From positions 385,001-449,000 of the forward strand of contig JAZGTH010000137.1 in NCBI GenBank assembly GCA_036877525.1: a stretch of DNA of 64,000 bases. Direction: 5' to 3'. The stretch is from Chromobotia macracanthus. Lineage: Eukaryota; Chordata; Actinopteri; Cypriniformes; Botiidae. Below the pieces are notes generated by a model, which did no database searches, had not been told where the DNA came from, and saw only the letters and a list, made by a program, of their open reading frames with translations. Below, one piece after another: positions 38,901 through 48,486 of this stretch. Each line of letters opens with the position of its first letter. The stretch's first letter is position 1. Position numbers and translations under genes: made by a program.

Positions 38901-41397
38901 TCTTTCATTAAAGTTTAGCAGTAAGTTATCTCCCTCTCTTTTTTCCCATCAGATGGTCTTTTGGTGTACTTTTATGGGAGATTGTGACTCTGGGTGGGAA
39001 CCCCTACCCAGGCATTGCCCCAGAACGGCTCTTCAACCTTCTGAAGACAGGCTACAGGATGGAGAAACCAGAGAACTGCACAGATGAAATGTGTGTTCAC
39101 CACTGACACTGAACAACATATAACACATCATCTATATATATATATATATCAGGTGATTAATGCTATGTTATGTAATGTAGGTACAATCTGATGCTTCGTT
39201 GTTGGAAACAAGAGCCAGATAAGCGCCCCACCTTCTCAGACATCAGTAAAGAACTCGAGAAGATGATGGTGAAAAGCCGAGTAAGAAAACAACAAATACT
39301 TCCTCTTACATACAATCACACAGACACAAGTACACAATTTGAAGCACAACTGTTTAACAGTTAAATGTTAAACATTGTTGTTAAAATTTAAACTTGTTTT
39401 ATTTGTTTACACTTCATTTAAATTTAATAGGTAAGCCATTTTATTTGTTGGACTATTATTGTTTCAATGTTGAATAGTAAAGCATCACTATTGTGTGATA
39501 TATAATGTGCTCATCCAATTATGTTTCATGGTAATGATAAAGAAGAAAGGTAAGTGTTACAATTACAACAATGAACACAACAACAAACCTAGAGAAAGTA
39601 AAGCTTTCACTGTCTGTTTTTGGCCATCATAACTAAGTGGAATTCATATTTATTGTTTTTTTTATTGATTTTAGGAGAAACACAAACAGTTTAATGAAAG
39701 TCTACCAAGTTTTTAATAGATTGAAAGTGTAAAATAAACATGTTTGAATCTTTCTGTTGTATTACGATACATACTTTTGTGCTAAAAATGTGAATATAGG
39801 ACGCTGACCAGTAAACACGTTGAAAAAAAAACGTTGACCTTGTTTATTATGGGCATTTTGCTTTAACTTTTCACTTGACAAATGAGATATGACTGCATAT
39901 TTCCCCTTCATCAGGACTATCTGGATCTCGCAGCCTCCACACCGGCGGATGCTCTGCTGTATGACGACTCTCTCTCTGAAGAGGACACACCCTTAGTGGA
40001 CTGTAGTAACGCCCCTCTCCCTCGAACCCTCCCCTCTACCTGGATTGAAAACAAGCTCTATGGTAGAATTTCCCATGCATTTACTCGATTCTAATACAGG
40101 AAACAAAATCAGTTTTTGGTTTCCATAAGAAGTGCTGTGGTTGTGCTTATGGCATGGTAGCCAATGATTTATGAATACTGCTTGTGTTTCATAGATGATT
40201 TGGTTAGTGCTGTAGTGTTGGGACTTAGGGATCAAATGTTTAGTTTGGACCTGCTTCCGATGTACTCTGCTTACTGAAACTTTAGGGCATTATTGTTATT
40301 AGTTGTTATTACTACTGATTAAAACAAATACATTTTATATATACCATAATATGTATTTTGTTTAGTGAAGAAAATATATGTTAATAGATGTTTTTTATTT
40401 ACATCATTTGTTGATTTACATTGGTTTTCAGTGTTTTAGGTTTGGTTTACATTTGAAACAGGTCCCATGTATTCTGAATGTACTCTCCCTCTCTGTAATA
40501 TCCTGAAAATATTACAGAAAATGAGTGTTTCATGTAAATGGAGTCAGTGCTGTAATGAAAGCAGTAAGGCTTTTGAATTAAACTCTTCTATCAGATATGA
40601 ACATGGAAGAATTTCCCCCAAGGGTGGGGAAATGTACTCATTTAGGATTAATAAGCAATAAAATGGCCAGCAGTAAGGCAGTTGCTATGCAGATACTCCT
40701 TGATGTCATTTATTTCTAGGAGAACACTTATTTTCTTCTGTTTTATTTTTAAATCATGTAGATAGAATGACAAAGACACAGGAGCTACGACACTGATGTC
40801 ATAATGGCAGAATTATGATGTCAGAATGTTTGATGTCATCAAAGTGGTTTATTGACATGAGAATGACAAAGAAAAGAATACCAAGACAATATAACGACCA
40901 AAAAATAATTGCATGTTCATACCACTTCCCAGGGCTGTAGCTGGGGAGACAATGAAGAGCATTGAAAATAGGAGGCCCACTAAGATTTTCTATATTGTAG
41001 TATAGCCTGCTCATTGGGACCAAAGGAAGGGGCCAACCCAACACATTCTATCTTTGGTTCCCATTAAATTTAGTGATAGCCCTGCCACTTCCTCAAATGA
41101 GTCATTCATGCATGGTGTATTATTATCATCAGTTTTAATTATGTACAAATCACGAAACAAGCTGAGTTTTGTTTGAGAGCCTTACTGTCTGGACTCTAAA
41201 TGCTTCCTCAGTGCAGAAAAAATGATATGTTTTCATTTTTAGGCATGTCATACCCGAACTGGCCAGAGAAGAGTCCGGTACAGCTCAACAGACTCGATGC
41301 CACTAACCCTGTCTTTACAAGATATGCCAATGATAGTGTTTATGCAAACTGGATGGCTTTGCATTCTCCAAAAATTATGGACACGCTTGATAGTTAA
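22156..41397 (+). CDS. ret: RET receptor tyrosine kinase, long RET51-like form, 1112 aa, 20 coding exons
   Basis: Coding exons: 22156-22219, 32557-32802, 33084-33377, 33662-33900, 33985-34180, 34646-34845, 35148-35430, 35699-35830, 36007-36117, 36275-36385, 36764-37020, 37164-37311, 37466-37573, 37678-37892, 38305-38427, 38758-38828, 38953-39090, 39181-39280, 39915-40062, 41243-41397. All phases join to 3339 nt, and many exon sizes equal the human ones. The product is the plasma-membrane signalling receptor for GDNF ligands with GFRalpha co-receptors. Features: signal peptide about 1-25; cadherin-like domains with the acidic calcium motif YDEDD at about 256-260; cysteine-rich domain with C610, C612, C617, C619, C629 and C633; transmembrane segment about 635-656; kinase with GEGEFG 730-735, K757 in VAVK, HRDLAARN with D873, DFG, activation-loop tyrosines about 899 and 904, and M917. 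Docking tyrosines are Y1061 (ENKLY) and Y1094 (DSVYANW). The start was chosen because it opens the signal peptide and phases into exon 2. Odd point: two cysteines of the human cysteine-rich domain are replaced (R517, S533). Confidence 0.97.
23887..23921. repeat. (TA)n microsatellite
   Basis: An uninterrupted run of TA units in ret intron 1. It produces an artificial reading frame of alternating Tyr and Ile. Confidence 0.95.
26711..26800 (-). repeat. partial tRNA-derived SINE tail
   Basis: Minus-strand resemblance to the SINE tail (TTACATTCATGCACC ... TTTTATCCAAAGAG, then a stretch like the 9951 copy). The head is missing. It lies in ret intron 1. Confidence 0.4.
28101..28196 (+). repeat. 21-bp direct repeat pair in ret intron 1
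   Basis: The block beginning CAAGTTTTCTCTGACATCAG occurs at 28101-28121 and again at 28176-28196, 75 bases apart and identical. It is likely a small local duplication. Confidence 0.9.
28650..28938. mobile_element. MITE with ACACTCTTAA ends, copy B
   Basis: Left end ACACTCTTAACAAAAAGGTGC and right end CCTTTATTTTCAAGAGTGT form terminal inverted repeats. Copies of GGTTC/GAACC make the interior palindromic. It is related to 15058-15300. It is better preserved than copy A and lies in ret intron 1. Confidence 0.85.
34217..34581. mobile_element. MITE with CTTAAAGGTAGGGTAGGCA ends
   Basis: The left end CTTAAAGGTAGGGTAGGCA matches the inverse of the right end (TGCCTACCCTGCCTTTAAG) with one difference. 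It is about 365 bp with no coding capacity. It fills most of ret intron 5 (34181-34645). Confidence 0.85.
36415..36705. repeat. AGCTAAC-ended interspersed repeat, copy 3
   Basis: It begins CCCAGCTAACAATTTTTGG and contains the GTTCTACTAACATTACTGCA block shared with the copy at 5137-5325. It occupies most of ret intron 10 (36386-36763). Confidence 0.5.
37998..38223. mobile_element. MITE with TTAAAGCTGCAATTTGTAAC ends, copy B
   Basis: The left end is TTAAAGCTGCAATTTGTAAC. The right end is GTTACAGATTGCAGCTGCTTTAA-like, its imperfect inverse. A direct duplication of GAAGGCAAACTGA-type words is present in the middle. It is related to 18291-18545 and lies in ret intron 14. Confidence 0.8.
38469..38686. 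mobile_element. MITE with CACTGTAAAAAA ends, copy B
   Basis: The right end is intact (TTTTAAGGCAGTTTTTTACAGTG); the left end is shortened. The interior is very similar to 9106-9359. It lies in ret intron 15, between two kinase exons, without touching splice sites. Confidence 0.8.
39915..40094 (+). CDS. ret: alternative last coding exon of ret giving the short RET9-like form (1071 aa)
   Basis: If the donor after 40062 is not used, translation continues through the retained intron as GRISHAFTRF and stops at 40092-40094. This tail is the same as the C-terminus I know for mammalian RET9. The extended exon is followed by an AATAAA at 40657-40662. The short form keeps Y1061 but loses the Y1094 Grb2-type site of the long form. 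Assignment is by sequence; transcript use is inferred from the mammalian gene. Confidence 0.9.
   Translation, partial: DYLDLAASTPADALLYDDSLSEEDTPLVDCSNAPLPRTLPSTWIENKLYGRISHAFTRF
40657..40662 (+). terminator. ret: poly(A) signal for the RET9-type transcript
   Basis: AATAAA lies about 560 nt after the retained-intron stop codon and before the RET51 exon, as expected for an alternative terminal exon. Confidence 0.6.
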
Positions 41398-42105
41398 AAA
41401 ATGCAAACCAAAGTCAATGGTGGAAAAGACATGGGGAAGATGTGTATATTTATATAATACTGTATATATGTTATATGATGATAAAGTCAGTTCCCTTTTA
41501 TTTCTGCTGTAAAACCTATTGTGTAACATTAGAGGGGTGAAATAGATTCACATGGGCTGGAATTGCAGAGAACACGCTTCAAGCAGCTCATAGGTAATTG
41601 TTACCACAAGGCCAGATTGGCTGTGTTGTATCATTGCATGACTTTGTACAGTTTAATGTCCATGTTTAAGTGCCTGTCCTGGAACAACAGTTATAAATGC
41701 AAGACCAAGACAATCTTGGTCCCAGCCAGGAATTAAAGGGAGCTTCTTTACCATCACTTACTGTAGATCTTTGCCAATGACTGTTCCAAGACTGGATGTT
41801 TATTTGACAACAAAACTCACAACTTCATTTCCTCTGGATCATGTGTCAGGATATGACAGAGTCACCTTCTTTATTTTTTTTATACATAAATTATTCATTC
41901 TGCAGTAACTACAAGATATGAATACTGGAAAAACAGAGTATGAATGTGATTAATTTAATGTCATATTTTGATTACATTTTCATTCCTTTTAAAGACATTG
42001 TTCGTGCAACAATAATGACAATACATACAGCTGAGTGTGATATTCATTATGTTGTAAAAAAAAAAAAGTTACAATAAATAAAACTGTTAAAAGATTTTGT
42101 GTTTG
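41398..42105 (+). other. ret: ret 3' UTR of the long form with poly(A) signals
   Basis: The AT-rich untranslated region follows the TAA at 41395-41397. Overlapping AATAAA hexamers lie at 42073-42078 and 42077-42082, so cleavage is probably near 42100. Confidence 0.75.
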
Positions 42106-42274
42106 ATTTCCAAGTTTGATTTCTTCATTTAATGGATTTCATTGCAATTTCATTCTGCATACTACAGACTTTACGAAACAAGCAATAATGAGGAAATGGC
42201 ATTATTTATAAAGACAAAATACAACATGATGATATTTTGTCTTCTATGATAGCTGACAGTCCAAGGCTTTTTAA

Positions 42275-42276
<2 letters not shown>

Positions 42277-42310
<34 letters not shown>
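42277..42310. repeat. (ATA)n trinucleotide microsatellite
   Basis: About eleven ATA/AAT units lie in the short spacer between the ret poly(A) site and the csgalnact2 first exon. Confidence 0.95.
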
Positions 42311-42311
<1 letters not shown>

Positions 42312-42359
42312 AAAAAAGCTCACACACTTAAGTAGAGGGCTTTTATTTTAAAATTCTCC

Positions 42360-42511
42360 AGCTCAAAGCGGACGTAACGTGCTTGTGTCGCGCTTCCTCT
42401 TTTCATTGCCCCGTGGCGTTGGGTTCTCACAATTATTATGCACCGGACTCCGTTTAACGGGAGCATAACGGAGACTGTTAACAAGAGCTACATGCATTCA
42501 CCCGTACCGAG
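42360..42511 (+). promoter_or_regulatory. csgalnact2: csgalnact2 promoter and non-coding first exon
   Basis: A local rise in GC and CpG content (GTGTCGCGCTTCC, CCGTGGCG) ends at a strong donor (CCGAG|GTAAGT at 42512). The next acceptor is TTTTTAG at 43064. The first exon is taken as 5' UTR because the coding start lies in the next exon. The exact transcription start is unknown. Confidence 0.6.
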
Positions 42512-43331
42512 GTAAGTATTGCACATTTCCTTTTATTTTATCCAGGGAAATAACTTTAAAGCTCGACGTTTACTCCGCAGATGATGCATTTTTGTTTGCA
42601 TGAACATTTTGTCGTCATCTCTTTTTAACACGATGTGCGGATCGTTCCGTTTAATATTCCTCTGTTAGTAAAGGGATATTATTTATTATTTTCATTTTTG
42701 TAAACAAGTCTGATTAAGTCTACTTGCTAGTAAAGGCTACTTTAAGCCTTTAACACGTAAATAGCGTAAAAAGTAACTGCTCTTCATATATACAGTTGTT
42801 TTCGTGAAATGATATGTATTATAGTACCAGTTATATTTCAGTTATAAAGTAGAGTTTATATAAATTTTAATCATTTATAATACAATTTTCCCTTGTATTA
42901 TACCTCTAAAATATTTGTTCCCACTTGTAATTTTCCCAAGTTTTTGTTTGTGTATGCAACTACTTACGTTGTAAATATTTAAAGATCCTCAATCTTCCTG
43001 TCTTATTTAACAGATGAATGAGAAGCTTATTTACCTAAAAACTAACTTTCTCATCGATTTTTAGATGAGTTCGCTCTTAAAAGGAAGCCCATTGTGCAAG
43101 CAGGATGACAGCTTGTCAGCTATATATCAGCATTTCTGAGGAGTCTGGGCACACTGAAATGTTGTCGAGAATGAGGAACCCGGTGAAAAGAGAAATGGAC
43201 ACTGTTGCACTACCAATTTCCACTGCACTTCAGAATGGATTAATGTGAACGATCTCATCCCTCCATAAAGTTAGATCTTGACAGGTTTGGGAATGCCCAG
43301 GTGTGGCTTTTAAGCACCCTGCCTCTCAGAT

Positions 43332-46300
43332 ATGCCCAGGCGAGGGCTTCCTCTGCAGGGACGGGCACGCTGGCTATTCCTGGGTATATTTTTCCTCTTG
43401 GTGTTGCTCCTCTTTGCTTACCTGCTGGAGTGCACCCCACCTGCGGATGTGAGTCAGGTACTGCCTGGCCTGGGAGGAGAGCCTTATGGAAAGGAGTATT
43501 ACCAGGCCCTTCTGCAGGAGCAGGAGGAGCGTCACCTTAGCCGAGCAGCCAGCCTCAAAAGGCAGATTGCACAGCTCAAACAAGAACTTCAGGAGATGAG
43601 CGAAAAACTGAGGGTCCTGCAGGATAAGAAGGAGGGTCCGGGGCCACAGAGTCTGATTGATGGTAGGGATCAGGAGCCTGGTGACCTCTTGGAGTACCTG
43701 CACTCACAAATCGATAAGGCGGAGGTGAACACGGGGGCCAGGTTGCCGAGTGAGTATGCACTCGTACCCTTTGAGAGCTTCACCACCACAAAGGTCTACC
43801 AACTTGAGATGGGCCTGACACGCCATCCGGAGGAGAAGCCTGTCCGTAAGGACCGCAGGGACGAGCTGGTGGAGGTGATAGAGGCTGCTTTGGATATTAT
43901 TAATAACCCAGAGGAAGATGATGGACAGGAGGACAACGTTCCCATGCAGAGGCAAATGTTCACTGAAAGCCATTTTTTTGAGGGTAAGAGTTCGGCATCT
44001 TTCACTTTGTGTACTTCAAACTTGACCTTGGGTCATTGACACGCACATGATGCAACTGAAAATCATCTCCCTGCGATCCGTGTGCACTTAACACTGCTTG
44101 TTTGTGTACAAGGATGTAGAAGATGATGTGAACTTTGCACAGTAACTCAAGCTGATCTCCTATTTACTTGCTATTCCTGGCAGGACTCTACAGAACAGAG
44201 AGGGACAAAGGCACACTGTATGAGCTCTACTTTGCTAAGGAGAATTCCCACGAGTACCGTCACGTCACCCTTTTCCGTCCGTTTGGGCCCCTGATGAAAG
44301 TGAGGAGCACAGCTGTAGATGCTGCCAGCACTGTCATTAACATCATAGTGCCGCTGTCAGGCCGCACTGAGGCTTTCGTTCAGTTCTTGCAAAACTTCAG
44401 GTGAGAAGATTATTTCCGAAAGTTCAATGTGAGATTTATTTTTCAGTATGTAAAGCTTTGCAGTGAAATGCTGCTAATGTAAAACTGTAGGACTAACATA
44501 GTCTGGGAAAATGTGTTTCTTTGTTCTCATGCATTTTGCAAAACATATAGTTCAACTTTTATGTATGGGGTAGTGCAACACAGTGCCAGATCTTGCACTG
44601 TTTCACAAGGAAATGTTCAGTACAATTTTACCATTTGGGACACATACTGTTGAAAATCTGCACATATTGAAGTACACTGCAAGGATTGTTGTAGTACATT
44701 GTAGTACATTGTGTGAGTCTCAGGTTATGTTTTCTGTCTGCAGGGAGGTTTGTTTACAGCAGGACAAGCGGGTGCATCTCACAGTGGTGTACTTTGGGCA
44801 GGAAGGCTTACAGGAGGTGAAAGCGTCTCTGCGGAAAATGTCTAGGTTTGAGCTCAATAAATACGCTGTTACATTGGATGTATTAGGTGTGACTAAAACA
44901 TTCTCTGTCTGCCAGTGCCCTGAATGGAGAAAACAGCTGAGCAATTTCCTGTGTTTTTCATTTTAGCAGGTCACTACAAATGTTCTGTATAAAATGGAAA
45001 TTGCCTTGACCAGTGACAGACAAACGTGCTCACATTTTAGAATAAATTTTGTACTGTTTAATACATGTAATCTGTTTAGGTGAGTAGGTAAATATCATAG
45101 ACGCTGTTGTTATTCTATTGCACAAACTTGTAAAATCTCCATTTGTTTTTAACATTGTAATTTATTACAATGAACTCTTTGTCAGTGAGGAAAACTTCAG
45201 TAACTACACTTTGATCCCTGTGGATGAGGAGTTTTCCCGTGGTCGGGGTCTGGACATTGGAGCTCACGCTTGGGAGAAAGAGGATGATGTGCTGATGTTC
45301 TTCTGTGATGTTGACATCTACTTCACACTGGAATTTCTTAGTACCTGTCGTCTCAATACAGCTCCAGGTCTGTAATCTCAACAAGTACTGAATCTGAATG
45401 CTTGTGAACTCATTACTAAATACCGAGTCTATATTTCTTAGCTTGCACTTGTTTGATGGAAATAAATCATTTGATATTGCAGTGTGTGCTTCATCCAGTT
45501 ATATCCAGTAATATTGAGGATATATAACAAGTAAATGACATTTACGTGCTTGTTTCTTTGACAGCCAATTAATCATCATGACCTTTTTGGCTTACAAACA
45601 CCATGTGTTTATACTGTTAGAAATGGTATTCTACTTAGTAATTGACAAATGTTTCTTTTGCCTTGAAGGAAAGCGAGTTTTCTATCCTGTGGTTTTTAGT
45701 TTGTATAACCCAGCCATTGTTTATGGAAATCTTGAGATGTCACCCGCCATTGAGCAACAGCTGGTATGTAAAGTAAAGATTTTAATATGTAGCTGCAATT
45801 ACTAGTTTAGAACATTTGCTTAGGATAATGTTTTGTACATTGTGTTATTTTTTTAATCATTTTATTTCTAATTTTCTTTCTTTTTTATAACTTTCATAAC
45901 TCATTTTATCTCCCTTTTAAATATCTATGGATAGTTTTCATTTGTACCACAGCTTTGTAACAATTGTGAAAAGCGCTAAATAAATTAACTTAAACTTGAA
46001 TTTATGAAGTCTCTAGTGACACCACAGAAAATGATACAATCGTTTGCCGTTTACAGATACATAAAAAAGATGCTGGATTCTGGAGGGATTTTGGATTTGG
46101 TATGACGTGTCAGTATCGCTCAGATTTTCTCTCCATTGGTAAGTTTATCAAGGTTTTATTGGTAGAAAATAATATATGGGTTTATCTGTTTAAATAATGA
46201 AAGGACAAAGAACTTCTTTACCTATGCAAAGTTTCGGGATGCACACATAAACGGTGTGGTGCCACATATTTGCACATGTCGATTTGGAACTAAGCCTGTT

Positions 46301-46715
46301 TTTGCTGCACATAATCTGCAGAAAGCATTTTGAAATCGCATTGCAAACCTGTTGCTTTGCTTATTCGTTGCTTGTTAGGTGAATGTTTTTTGTTTCTTAT
46401 AATATCAATTTGTCTGTTCTAGGAGGGTTTGACCTGGAAGTGAAAGGTTGGGGTGTAGAAGATGTCCACTTGTACAGGAAGTACCTACGGAGTGAAATGA
46501 TCGTCATACGCACCCCTGTGTCAGGCCTCTTCCACCTTTGGCATGAGAAGCAGTGCGCTGATGAGCTGACTCCAGAACAGTACCGCATGTGCATTCAGTC
46601 CAAGGCCATGAATGAAGCGTCACACTCTCATCTGGGCATGCTCGTGTTCAGAGAGGAAATCGAGAGTCATCTTCGAAAGCAGGCTTATAAAACTCAGAGC
46701 AGACCAGCAGAATGA
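43332..46715 (+). CDS. csgalnact2: chondroitin sulfate N-acetylgalactosaminyltransferase 2, 540 aa
   Basis: Coding exons: 43332-43983 (5' UTR part from 43065), 44184-44400, 44744-44845, 45186-45367, 45669-45763, 46057-46138, 46423-46715, in frame for 1623 nt. The human protein has 542 aa. It is a Golgi type II membrane enzyme that adds GalNAc from UDP-GalNAc to start and extend chondroitin chains on the proteoglycan linker. Features: short basic N-terminus, membrane anchor about 13-32 (FLGIFFLLVLLLFAYLL), glutamine/lysine-rich coiled-coil stem about 50-100, then the chondroitin GalNAc-transferase domain. The DVD metal-binding motif is at 365-367 (FFCDVDIYF). The second conserved block includes WRDFGFGMTCQYRSDF and GWGVEDVHLYRKY, followed by LFHLWHEKQC. 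Overall similarity is to CSGALNACT2 more than CSGALNACT1, which I judge from the C-terminal SHSHLGMLVFREEIE region and length. The donor after 44845 (GTTTGA) is weak but required by frame. Same strand as ret and directly downstream of it, as in human. Confidence 0.95.
45925..46005 (+). repeat. retroelement-like tail (GAAAAGCGCTAAATAAA)
   Basis: CTTTGTAACAATTGTGAAAA followed by GCGCTAAATAAATT resembles the common fish repeat 3' tail also present at about 55235. It lies in csgalnact2 intron 6 and is only a fragment. Confidence 0.45.
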
Positions 46716-47625
46716 GTCGAGCAGTCCATGCACACATTTTTTGTTTGATAACTATAATGAAGAAATGGTTTCACATGTTCAGATTTTTAATTGTATGTTG
46801 TTTTTTGAACTAAAGCAAATGAGAAGGATGGTACTAATGTAAAAGGTTTACATCATTTAAACTGAAGTTTGCTTTGGTTTGAATCCAGTTAAGGTGTTCA
46901 AGTACTTCTGGATTGGCTCTGCATACTATATGTAAATATTGACCTTTAGGAAAGAATGCATAGAATTTTGTTCGCCTTTTTATAATCTTGATGCAACATT
47001 AAGAAAATATTGTAGAAGTTTTTTTTAAACTTGTTTGGCAATTTATTGAGAGCCATACCTTACATTTTCTGTAAAAATCTATGCGCTGCAACAAAAAAGG
47101 GGATCTAATGTAAATGCATATGTTGTTAAAAGGGACAATCATTCACAGATGAATGTGATTAACTTGCAAAGTTACTTCAGGAATATACAGATTAGTAGGT
47201 AATGTCACTGTTGGAACATTACATACACTTTTCTAAAAACGTCCCATGTTTATGCTGTTTCAGATAGCATGGACCTGATATGCATCTTTATGCATGTGGT
47301 TTTTTTTGCATAATGTGTGAGGATGCAGGTTTGAGCCACAGTATTCAGTGTTATTCAGAGGTTATTGGTACAGGCTCTAAACATCAAATGCTTTGACCTC
47401 GTGTGGCATATAGTTAAAATGAATGTTTAAAGAAAAGCACTACAACCCTACAACACATTTTTCTGACTGAATGTGCCTGTTAGCTTGTAATAAGGATAAT
47501 ATTAGGTACCGTTAATTTAGCGGGTAGATAAATATAACCATGGCTATCAGAGCCTCAGATTGATCAGGATGTTGCAATTGTTCAGTCCTTTTTATGACAA
47601 TAAAATGAATTTAACCAGCCATTTT
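46716..47625 (+). other. csgalnact2: csgalnact2 3' UTR
   Basis: No coding features. AATAAA at 47599-47604 marks the probable end, about 0.9 kb after the stop. The converging sec23ip transcript ends within the next several hundred bases. Confidence 0.7.
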
Positions 47626-48118
47626 ACACAATGTTTGTATTCTTTATCAAAATAAGTTATAAAGATACATACACAGACACACAGTTAGGGCTTGGAGATT
47701 GACTAACATAAAAACCCACAAAAACACTGTGGATATGAAGTTAAATGTCAAAAGTTCTGGTGATTAACAAAGTGCTGATAAAAGCACAAACCTTATTTAG
47801 TCCACAGCAATGGATGCTGTATCATTAAAGCAAAGTATTGAGAGCTATGTAAATGTTTTCTTTGCATAATTGGTCCTGGGATGGTTTGACCTAAAAATAT
47901 GCCCCTCATTAAAGCTTTTAATCTACTGTTATTTAACACATTTTGTGTTTGTTACAGGAGCAATATAAGGCTGGTTTGAGTCAGTTCTTGTTATGCAGGA
48001 CTTGTTTGTGAATTGTAGTCTTGAATTGTAGAATTCATGGTCAAAAACAAGATAATTGAAACTAAAGCAACACAAAGGCTACTGAATACCTGATTTTATT
48101 ATCTTTTTCATACAGCAT

Positions 48119-48143
48119 GATATATATATATATATATATATAT
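48119..48143. repeat. (TA)n microsatellite
   Basis: A short TA run in the interval between the csgalnact2 and sec23ip 3' ends. Confidence 0.9.
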
Positions 48144-48347
48144 CTCAATCAATCATCTTTCCTAACTCTAAATAACAACGTTTCTGTTAATAGCATGATT
48201 CACATTTAGTTCCATTTGCTTCTGCACAGACTTTTGCAACTGTATAATTTAAGCTATAAAACTGTCACTTTAAACCATTGTGGTGGCATTGAAATCCACT
48301 ATTTGACTAAATTCTTAATTTAAGACATATAGAATAATACAAGTGTA

Positions 48348-48353
48348 TTTATT
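48348..48353 (-). terminator. sec23ip: candidate sec23ip poly(A) signal
   Basis: TTTATT on the + strand (AATAAA on the coding strand) lies about 135 nt past the stop codon. Another AATAAA at 48433-48438 lies about 50 nt past the stop. Which one is used cannot be told. Confidence 0.4.
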
Positions 48354-48486
48354 GTTTTACAACAGACTACAAGAAAATTAAAGAAAACCAAAATAACTAA
48401 AGAAAAACTGTCATCAAAGTTTAAAATACTGATTTATTTTTAAAGTAATATAATTTCTGGTAACTTAGTTATGGTGATCTATTGCA

